From NCBI GenBank assembly GCA_041752115.1, contig JBGSHS010000375.1, positions 62,001 through 126,000 of the forward strand: a stretch of DNA of 64,000 bases, in the 5' to 3' direction. Under the pieces are notes generated by a model that saw only the letters and a program-made list of their open reading frames with translations, was not told where the DNA came from and did no database searches. Of this stretch, positions 57,360 through 64,000 are shown one piece after another; position 1 is the stretch's first letter, and each line of letters begins with the position of its first letter. A program made the translations under genes and the position numbers. This DNA is from JAJRVM01 sp041752115 (GTDB taxonomy: Bacteria; Planctomycetota; Planctomycetia; Pirellulales; Pirellulaceae).

Positions 57360-57908
57360 CTACTTGGGACCGGTCATTCTGGTCCAGGACGGCGGATCGC
57401 TGGCGGGAAAGGACTCTTCGGACGCTTCCTGGACACAATCGACGGCTGCCAACGCCGCTCGCTTCTCTACGATGAACCGGAGATGATGAGGGATATGCCC
57501 GGTGATCCGGCCCAGCAGTTGTTCGAGCGTCAGGGGACCGTCGGTCGAGTGGATGCCGGTACGCTGGAAGCCGCTGGGATCGAGCGTTTTCAGGATGCGG
57601 CCCATGTGCTTGCGCAGCGTTTCGACCAGCTGCAACTCCTCCTCGACATGCCGCTGCGAATACACCAGACCGGCGGAAAATACGTCGGGATCGAGATTCG
57701 GGAGCAGGGGATTCGTCTCCGCAATCACTCGTTTCATGCGATCGACGTAGACGATTTCGCAGTCGGCAATATGGCAGATCACTTCACGCGTGGACCAGCG
57801 TCCCGCGACCGGTCGGGCGTCCAGTTGTTCCTCATTCATGCCGGCGATTCCCGCCTGCAGAGCCTGAGGGCCGGCCAGATAGTCGGCGATCTGTTGAACG
57901 TGATCCAT
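57360..57908 (-). CDS. DinB-family metal-dependent protein
   Basis: The 182-residue protein is a four-helix DinB-like bundle: WSTREVICHIADCEIVYVDR with the first metal His, and RITGHIPHHLRFIVEK with the later pair. Members are thiol-transferase-like or damage-associated metalloproteins; the activity here is unknown. CAGGGAG precedes ATG 57908, and the frame upstream looks non-coding. Confidence 0.85.
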   Translation of the reverse strand: MDHVQQIADYLAGPQALQAGIAGMNEEQLDARPVAGRWSTREVICHIADCEIVYVDRMKRVIAETNPLLPNLDPDVFSAGLVYSQRHVEEELQLVETLRKHMGRILKTLDPSGFQRTGIHSTDGPLTLEQLLGRITGHIPHHLRFIVEKRAALAAVDCVQEASEESFPASDPPSWTRMTGPK

Positions 57909-58179
57909 GGAAAGGCTCCCTGAGCTTGCTGCACATTCCGTCCGCCGTTTCAAGTCGCGTCGGTGCGCTGAGGTTCCGCTTGCTTGTGCCCCATTCCCGA
58001 GCGGTCGATTTCTCATCCGGGTGCATTATACGCAGCAGAGCAACCCCGCCACTGCGGTCCAGTACGGATACTGATTCAGGGTCGGAGTTAAACGACGAGT
58101 CGATTCCCGGGCGAGGATGACCGTGCGGCGGATGGAAGGGTCCGTCGAGCCTTCGCATGATCAGATGCGGTACGACAGA

Positions 58180-60600
58180 TTATCGCATGACCACGCGCAG
58201 AGCGTGCTCGTATTGTGCCAGTCGGCGTCGCAGATAGCGCACGTGTAGGAACCAACCCAGGGCCATTAGCACGACGATCAGCAGGAGCAGCCAGAACCCG
58301 ATCAGGTAGAAGAGGCTGGCGGGAGTCTTTTGAGGCGCCAGTTCCGCAGCGAGCCGACCGTTCTGCGTTTCGTCACCCGCCTCTGGATCGGTCTTCTTCC
58401 CGTGACCCTCCTGCGCCTCTACGTCCTTGCTCTCTTTCTCTTCGTCCCCTCCCTCACCCCCCGTGGAATCCCCGCCAGGGCCGCCGTTGCCTTCACCCCC
58501 CTCACCCTCACCCTCTCCCTTTCCTTCTCCCGCTCCCTGGTCGTCTCCAGCCCCATCTTTCGAAGCCGCGGACTCGCCATTGCCCGTTTTGTCCGCGTCC
58601 TGGGAATCCGCCTCGCGTTGTGAGTTGTCCGGCTCCCGCGGAGCGTCGGGAGTGGTATTTTCCGTCTCTTGTGGCGGGGTCATCTCGGAACGATTTGGGG
58701 AGGGTTGAGATTCGTCGGAAGGGGCTGCCGGTTGAGGCTCAATGGTCATCGGCAAAGGCACTGCCGGGTCTGGCGAACGCTGTTCGTCAATCGATGGTAA
58801 GAGTTCGTCGACAATCGACTTGATCCGGTCGATGGTGAGCGAGAAGAGATCGGGGTAGGCTTTGGAGAGCTTCGGCTGCTTGCTTCGCCAGTCTGACAAT
58901 ACGGTACGCTTGAACTCCTGGACCCACTCATCTGCTGTTTGGGCAGGGCCACGTGCGATTTCTCCCGCAAAAGTCTCTTTGCGTTCGTCGACCATATTGA
59001 GTTGGCTGTCACGTGCTGCACGTGTAATCTCTAAGGCGGCGGTTGCAGCCAATGTCCACTTGGTCCACGTCTCTTCCAGTACCTGCTCATCGCGTTGAGG
59101 AGGCCCCGTCGGTGTTTGCCAGATCGGCAGGATTCTGAGTGACTCGAGATTGACGGGCAGGGGCGTTGCATCGAGTTCGCCTTCGGTCGGTGTCCACTCA
59201 CCGGAAAGAAATTTGGGCGTCGCATACTGCCGCGCCTGCTGATCGGCGATCTGGTCGCGGATTGCGGGGAGCAACTGGTTTTCGTACACGTTTTTCAGCG
59301 CTCGATGTAGATTGCTCCACGATTTAGCGCTGGCGGAATTCGGCTGGTCGATAACTGCTTCGACCTCTTTTTGGAAGCCATTTAGATCGTTCGGGTTATC
59401 ACCGGGGGATTTGCTTTCCTGCAGTTTCTTGAGGAGCGCCTCTGTTATCCAGGCCTGACCGCCTGCCGTCATTTCCTCGATCGCCGGCTGAAGTCTCGTT
59501 CGCGACTCATCCAGACGGTGATGGGCCGGGACATCACGCAGGATCTCCTTGCGGATTTCCTCCTGGTCAGTAGGCGGGAGTTTCTCGGGTGCCAGATTCG
59601 CCATGATATCCACGCCGACGGCCGCGACGTTGCTGTCGAACCAGGTGTGCGCCTTGTCTGGGACCATCTGGCTAATCTGATCGAAGATCCCGTACGCCGG
59701 GCGCAGGGGGGACTTCGCCCGCTCAACCGCTTGGCGTTTGGCGATCTTCTGCAGGTTACTCTTGAGTTCTTCCTCGATTCCCTTTGGCGAGATGGCTGAA
59801 GGAGGTTTTGTCAGTTCCTTAGACTGCTCGTCGAACTGACTTTCGCCGTCGGCGACCACCTCGTTGGCTGAATCCACAAACGCCTTATAGGAATCTTCGA
59901 TCAACGTGTCTGACAAGTCGGCGGGAAGTTGCTTCATCACCTCGGACTCGATCGCCTCTGCGGCCTCCTTCCGATGCTGTGGTGCCTCCGACGGATCGGA
60001 ACCGCCGAATTGTGACGCCTTGGCGATGCGCTCCGCGCCAGGCATTTCGGGGCCTACAACTTGCTTCAGGACGTCTGCCAACTCGGCCTGCTGCTCTTGG
60101 ATGAGAGCTGCCTTCACACTTTCGAGTGTCTTCGGGATTTCCTCCTTGACGATCTCGTCGAACTTGGCCTTGGTGTTGTCGAGATGAACGCGGGTCTCGG
60201 TGAGCGATTTGCGCAGGCGTTGGGCAATGCCGCGTATCACGTTAGGGTCTTCCGAATTCGCTGCCGCTGCTGTGGCCTGGTCAATCATCTTGGTCCAGGC
60301 GTCATCAAAATTCAGGGCCAGGTCTTTCTGCAGTTGGTCGATGTCTGGAAACTGCTTGGGAATTGGACCTTCGAAACTGCGCAAATAACTGTCCACGGCC
60401 TCCCGCACTCGTTCCGGCGGCAACTCGTATTGATGGTCCTTGAGGTTCTGTACAAATGACTGGGTCGCCAGATAATCGGCCCATTCCTGGCTGCCGGGTG
60501 CCACGCCGGCGGGTCCGTTCTTTGGCGGCTGCGCACTCAAAGCGGTCGAGAGCATAAGCAAACAGCTGCCAGCGAGCACCATTCGATTGCGATAGAGCAT
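58180..60600 (-). CDS. Large anchored helical protein of the motor-like operon
   Basis: The 806-residue protein has a signal peptide (LAGSCLLMLSTALSAQ) and long charged helical regions (~30-600) rich in Glu, Lys, Ala and Gln without a known domain. A low-complexity stretch follows (~625-755; runs of Gly/Glu/Asp/Ser), then one membrane helix (FYLIGFWLLLLIVVLMALGW, ~764-785) and a basic tail. It is thus exported and anchored at its C-terminus, with the bulk outside the inner membrane. It starts 20 bases after the MotB-like gene and ends the operon. It could be a stalk, effector or peptidoglycan-side partner of the channel. Confidence 0.7.
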   Translation of the reverse strand: MLYRNRMVLAGSCLLMLSTALSAQPPKNGPAGVAPGSQEWADYLATQSFVQNLKDHQYELPPERVREAVDSYLRSFEGPIPKQFPDIDQLQKDLALNFDDAWTKMIDQATAAAANSEDPNVIRGIAQRLRKSLTETRVHLDNTKAKFDEIVKEEIPKTLESVKAALIQEQQAELADVLKQVVGPEMPGAERIAKASQFGGSDPSEAPQHRKEAAEAIESEVMKQLPADLSDTLIEDSYKAFVDSANEVVADGESQFDEQSKELTKPPSAISPKGIEEELKSNLQKIAKRQAVERAKSPLRPAYGIFDQISQMVPDKAHTWFDSNVAAVGVDIMANLAPEKLPPTDQEEIRKEILRDVPAHHRLDESRTRLQPAIEEMTAGGQAWITEALLKKLQESKSPGDNPNDLNGFQKEVEAVIDQPNSASAKSWSNLHRALKNVYENQLLPAIRDQIADQQARQYATPKFLSGEWTPTEGELDATPLPVNLESLRILPIWQTPTGPPQRDEQVLEETWTKWTLAATAALEITRAARDSQLNMVDERKETFAGEIARGPAQTADEWVQEFKRTVLSDWRSKQPKLSKAYPDLFSLTIDRIKSIVDELLPSIDEQRSPDPAVPLPMTIEPQPAAPSDESQPSPNRSEMTPPQETENTTPDAPREPDNSQREADSQDADKTGNGESAASKDGAGDDQGAGEGKGEGEGEGGEGNGGPGGDSTGGEGGDEEKESKDVEAQEGHGKKTDPEAGDETQNGRLAAELAPQKTPASLFYLIGFWLLLLIVVLMALGWFLHVRYLRRRLAQYEHALRVVMR

Positions 60601-60620
60601 GGAAGAACCCTTGTGCGCGT

Positions 60621-61565
60621 TCAGTTTTTCTCGACCGGCGGTTGCGACTCGTCTGATCCTCGGATTCTCTCCATCGTTTCGGGGAGCAAACGCATTTGTT
60701 CCCGCAGTTGGCCGAGGATCCGTTCCAGCATATTCGTTTGCACATCGGATGGATCTGTGTCGTCGTCAGCAGGGTAAGCGTCGAGGGGCAGAGTGAGCAG
60801 TTTCTGGCGTCGCGCGGCAGCGATTTTCTCGACGAGGTCATACTGGATCTGCGCCAGATCGATCCGTTCGTCATTCAAATCGGCGATGATCTGATTCCTG
60901 AGGCTCATGAGATTGTCGTTGGTGAGCAGTGCAGGATCGACGAGCAGTCTTTCGGCTCCGGGCGCGATCTTCTTGAGCTGCTCCAGGCCCATGGCCGTAC
61001 TGCTCTGGAAGCCGGCCATCGCCACGACTTGGTCCGTGAGCGAGTTCAGTTCCTCGGATGACACTTGAGTTGCATCGCCAGGGAAGATGCGGTCGATTTC
61101 GGTGGTCAGTTCCGAAAAACTCGACGCGACTGGGAGGGCATCCATGTCGTCAGCCAGTTGCACCCATTCCGCGCGTCGATACTGCTTCAACAACTGGCGA
61201 AAGAGCCGCCGATCGCGCAGCGTCAACCAGGACGTGAGCAGCTTCTGCAGTTGCAGATCGAATTGGGCCTGGATGCGCATCTCCCGCTCCTGGCCCGCTT
61301 CGGTCTGCTGGAATTCCTTGACTTTTCCGACAAGATGTTGATTGACTGCCTGTTGCCGTTCACGTTCCTCGATGAGTGATTTGCGTTCTTCTATCAGTGA
61401 CTTGGTTTCAGTAATCCCCTTGGAGACCAGAAAGCCGAGGATGATGACGAAGGCCAGTGTGATCTGGACCATGACGCTATCCCACTCGGTATCTGCCCGA
61501 CTCGCCTTCTTTCGCCCAGGCATCAGCAGTTCGGTAATCGGCAGCTGCTTGCGAGTAGTGCTCAT
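60621..61565 (-). CDS. MotB/ExbD-like single-span protein
   Basis: The 314-residue protein has one membrane helix near the N-terminus (VMVQITLAFVIILGFLVS, ~31-48) with Asp29 just before it, a MotB/ExbD-like layout in which a carboxylate carries ions. A coiled coil follows with the duplicated unit SLIEERKSLIEERE, then a ~200-residue helical domain. No OmpA-type peptidoglycan-binding domain is seen. ATG 61565 fits the topology; the 61694 start would overlap the previous gene. It lies 55 bases after the MotA-like gene and 20 before the 806-residue gene. Confidence 0.7.
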   Translation of the reverse strand: MSTTRKQLPITELLMPGRKKASRADTEWDSVMVQITLAFVIILGFLVSKGITETKSLIEERKSLIEERERQQAVNQHLVGKVKEFQQTEAGQEREMRIQAQFDLQLQKLLTSWLTLRDRRLFRQLLKQYRRAEWVQLADDMDALPVASSFSELTTEIDRIFPGDATQVSSEELNSLTDQVVAMAGFQSSTAMGLEQLKKIAPGAERLLVDPALLTNDNLMSLRNQIIADLNDERIDLAQIQYDLVEKIAAARRQKLLTLPLDAYPADDDTDPSDVQTNMLERILGQLREQMRLLPETMERIRGSDESQPPVEKN

Positions 61566-61620
61566 CGTCGGTTCTCGAAGAGGCTGAGGGGGAGATGTCG
61601 GTCGAAGCGTCTGACAACGG

Positions 61621-63315
61621 TCAACCGAAGATGCGTCGCCACCAGGGAAGCGACGCCCGATTCTCCTGAAGGACCGCTCCCAATCCACGCGCAACTAATT
61701 CTTCCTGGGGACTCCTGCGGGGGCGATTGAGATCTGACTGAGCGAAATAATGTTCGGCAGATCCTGACGCTCGGTGTTCCACGAAGTCACCGTCGCGGTG
61801 CCGAAGGTAAGCTCCGACCGCGTCGAGTTGCCGCACGACTTCCGTCAAGGCATCGCCGATATGATCGAAGGCTTGGCCGAGTCGGGCAATCTCGCTGGTC
61901 TGCTTGTCTTCGTTCTTGGCCAATTCCCGCAGCGACTCGTGAACCTCGCGCAGCATCTGCCAGGTCGTGTTGGTGCGGTGCGTCGTTTCCGTCAGCGGCT
62001 CACGCGCGGCTCCAGCCACCTCCTTCAGTTCACGAAAAGCCGTTTCACCCGTTAGCGCAGCATCACGAAATTCCTTGGCCATCATCGAGATACTGCGCAT
62101 CGACTCGTTCACGCGGTCCGGAAGACGATCCAACAAGGCCCCCATCCGATCGCTCATTGCTTCCACCTGCTCGAGTTTCTTTGCCAACTGGCGTCCCGTC
62201 TGGGTTGAGACGTCAAAGGTCTGAATGGCACGATTCAGGCCGGCAATGAGCTGCGGGAGTTGAGTGGCCGTGGTCCCCACACACACCTCGAACGTCGAGA
62301 GGTCATTGTTAGCCTCCGCCAGACGCTGACTGGTGCGCGCTACCTGACGAATGAACTCTTCCGCCACAAATTCTCCTCCTGAATCAGTCACCTGATGCAC
62401 TCCCAAGGCACGGTCGTTGAGCCAATTCAGGCTGGGAGTCACTGCGTAAGCCACGCCGGTCCCAACGAAGGTCGATACCAGGCTTGCGCACAACAGCAAG
62501 AAGATCTCATGAGATGCTTTCTCCGTCCGCGCGGTACTTGCCTCGTCTAGACCAGGTGAAAGCGTCGAGTCGACTGTGGTCTGTTGAATCGATTGGTCTG
62601 CCAGCGTCACAGCAGCTTTCCCATTGTTCCGGGACGACTTAGCCACAGACGTATCTGATGTCTCTTGAGTAGTATCCTCCAACGCAGCGATTGCTTCGGC
62701 TTGTGGGGCCGAAGAAGCTGGGCCGCTTTCGGTTTGCTCAGCTGCGGCAACAGCCTCAAGCGGTTGCGACTGATTATCATCCACCAATTGTGACATTTGG
62801 GAAATGGCCGCCAACAGGAAGCTCAGGAGCGTACCAAGCAGGCCGAATCGCACGCACAGAGTTTCGAATCCTTCCGTAAACAGGACGCTGTGGTAAGCAC
62901 GCCCGAAATAATCCTGGCCATCCCGCTTGTAGTAACCCCGCGTATGCTTCCACCCGCTGAACGCCAGACGCGTGCAGAGCAGGGCGAGAATGAGGGCCGA
63001 GAACGACGAAATGTCGAGCGCGATGGTCTTTTGCTGCCATGTCTCGGCCTCTCCGGAAAGGAGTGCTGACTCCTTCTCTCGAAGGATATACGTGTCGATG
63101 CATGATTTCGCAGTCAGCCCCCAGAGAAACCAGAAGTAACAGGCGGCGAATGCGGCGACCACGGACATCCCGGCCAGAGTGAAGAAGGCGATCTTGCGAG
63201 ACCGACTCAGTCGCTGGCGTTCGGTCAGTGTCAGTTCGGTCGTGAACAGATCGTGGATGGCGTGCTGCTGGTCAGTCGCCTTCGAATCCACGGGATCTTT
63301 CGTCGGGTTCGTCAT
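61621..63315 (-). CDS. MotA/TolQ/ExbB-like channel protein with long tail
   Basis: The 564-residue protein has four membrane helices: ~42-67, 103-120, 153-173 and 271-292. The third (RFGLLGTLLSFLLAAISQM) and fourth (LLCASLVSTFVGTGVAYAV) carry the small-residue patterns of MotA/ExbB/ZorA channel helices. A Ser/Gln/Ala-rich loop of about 95 residues separates them. The C-terminal ~270 residues are a long helical cytoplasmic tail (SMMAKEFRDAALTGETAFRE). Together with the MotB-like gene downstream it should form an ion-driven rotary or force-transducing unit. It opens the operon. Confidence 0.78.
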   Translation of the reverse strand: MTNPTKDPVDSKATDQQHAIHDLFTTELTLTERQRLSRSRKIAFFTLAGMSVVAAFAACYFWFLWGLTAKSCIDTYILREKESALLSGEAETWQQKTIALDISSFSALILALLCTRLAFSGWKHTRGYYKRDGQDYFGRAYHSVLFTEGFETLCVRFGLLGTLLSFLLAAISQMSQLVDDNQSQPLEAVAAAEQTESGPASSAPQAEAIAALEDTTQETSDTSVAKSSRNNGKAAVTLADQSIQQTTVDSTLSPGLDEASTARTEKASHEIFLLLCASLVSTFVGTGVAYAVTPSLNWLNDRALGVHQVTDSGGEFVAEEFIRQVARTSQRLAEANNDLSTFEVCVGTTATQLPQLIAGLNRAIQTFDVSTQTGRQLAKKLEQVEAMSDRMGALLDRLPDRVNESMRSISMMAKEFRDAALTGETAFRELKEVAGAAREPLTETTHRTNTTWQMLREVHESLRELAKNEDKQTSEIARLGQAFDHIGDALTEVVRQLDAVGAYLRHRDGDFVEHRASGSAEHYFAQSDLNRPRRSPQEELVARGLGAVLQENRASLPWWRRIFG

Positions 63316-64000
63316 CTACCATTGCTCCCAGGTCTGAGCGTGCAGTCGCAGGAAAGCCACCGTACGGCCGAGGCTAAACCGTATGCTCCTCGGTCAAGAA
63401 ACGATCTGACCGGCAGGCTGCCACCTTATCCAACGGTCGACCACCGGCGTGGTCAGGATACTGCCCACGCCACGCGGACGTTGCGAAGATCCCGTGTCAG
63501 TTGCGACGCTGCCGCGTGCCCCTTGGCAGATTCCTCGACGTGCGAGACAGGCAGGTCCGTCGTCTCGCCGGATGGCAGCTTGCCGAGCCACCTTCCGGAG
63601 TCAGAAGTCACGACCAGGCAGGTCAAGTCGCAGTGAAGGGGACGTTGATACTCGGCGGCCTGGGTTCGGAGACCAAGCCACAGAGCACGTCTCGATTGTA
63701 ATTCGGGCCACTGTGAATTTACACGCCCCGCCCGATACCTTTTCGGAATCCGAGTGACCTGAAACATTCCGCCCTCACAGACGCCAGGTGGGAAGATAAG
63801 AGGCCGGGATAAATGGCCCCGGTGTTTGTTGCGGAATCTGTGGCATAAGTGAGCCGATTCTTGAGGACGGCTCACGTCTTCACCGCATCACCGTAAAGAA
63901 ATGGACGGCTGCAGAGAATGGTCCTTCCTGAGGAACTAATCCCACAACTGCGACCAGGACGATCTTTCCTGACCCTTCTTGCCCCCAGACACCGCGGCAC
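63316..64000. other. Region without supported gene; one hairpin
   Basis: No frame here looks convincing. A 140-codon minus-strand frame (63453-63875) lacks motifs and a good start. A perfect stem, GTGAGCCG (63849-63856) with CGGCTCAC (63868-63875) over an 11-base loop, lies near the right edge without a clear T tract. The promoter of the motor-like operon must be in the first part (from 63316). Confidence 0.4.

Noticed and set aside
58180..63315. Calling the motor operon a Zorya system
   Set aside because: Only MotA/MotB-like parts resemble ZorA/ZorB. The MotB-like protein lacks an OmpA domain and no ZorC, ZorD or ZorE homologue is present.
63453..63875. A 140-codon minus-strand frame near the right edge
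   Set aside because: No binding site, motif or family resemblance; composition looks non-coding.

Overview
The window looks like a planctomycete (Planctomycetota) chromosome. The signs are many secreted carbohydrate-active or carbohydrate-related proteins with Sec or Tat signals (DUF1080, GH16, GH29, GH43, DUF4038, DUF4185, BD-FAE-type esterases, SGNH hydrolase), secreted beta-propellers, CIA30 proteins, clear AGGAG-type ribosome binding sites and moderately high GC. No 16S rRNA or other taxonomic marker is present, so this rests on gene content.

The window splits at a tRNA-Ser(GCT) gene (55073-55159, minus strand). Everything to its left (about 1-55000) behaves as a genomic island. It holds small accessory genes on alternating strands, a PcfJ-like gene, an excisionase-like gene next to a large replication-like protein, an IS21 istA remnant, a truncated two-gene transposon, and an integrase-like N-terminal fragment directly beside the 3' end of the tRNA. 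Many genes are broken, duplicated or spliced to unrelated partners: two CIA30 copies, a repeated GH16/esterase block, a detached GNAT fragment, fragments of an aldo/keto reductase, a DUF4832 protein and a CehA-like hydrolase, and chimeric or fused genes at 19306, 24434, 46421 and 48796.

Three functional clusters stand out. (1) 11328-17042 is an RNA-repair operon, Hen1 methyltransferase - RlaP-type nucleotidyltransferase - second RlaP - Pnkp kinase/phosphatase/ligase, with overlapping or nearly overlapping genes; it should heal, methylate and seal RNA cut by ribotoxins. (2) 36981-33140 is a tight minus-strand run: small basic protein, DUF2905, a 95-residue unknown, DUF488, a ScoMcrA-head/DUF3883 nuclease-like protein, a HIT hydrolase and an HNH endonuclease. 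It is a candidate modification-sensing defence operon. (3) Right of the tRNA, 63315-58180 encodes a MotA/ExbB-like channel protein, a MotB-like single-span protein and an 806-residue anchored helical protein. This suggests an ion-driven envelope machine that I cannot match to a named system.

Other island content, left to right: two BD-FAE-type esterases (one fused to DUF1080); paired small membrane proteins; a SEC-C miniprotein behind a 15-codon leader; a MORN/YwqK-like protein, a propeller, a transglutaminase and a GNAT enzyme; PcfJ; RNA repair; a second propeller and a GH29 fucosidase; the replication/excisionase module; cysteine hydrolase and old yellow enzyme; a minus-strand series of small domain proteins (SRPBCC, DUF2293, DUF1801, polysaccharide-lyase-like, C_GCAxxG_C_C); DUF4185 and hexapeptide-repeat proteins; the nuclease operon; a copper-type P-ATPase; MBL, esterase, GH16, SGNH and a second GH16; SRPBCC and double GNAT; DUF4038-propeller and MBL-GH43 fusions; a second OYE; and a Tat-exported polysaccharide deacetylase. 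The right flank (55.6-64 kb) holds a HEAT/EF-hand protein, a GT2 glycosyltransferase, a DinB-family protein and the motor-like operon. I see no supported gene in the last ~680 bases.
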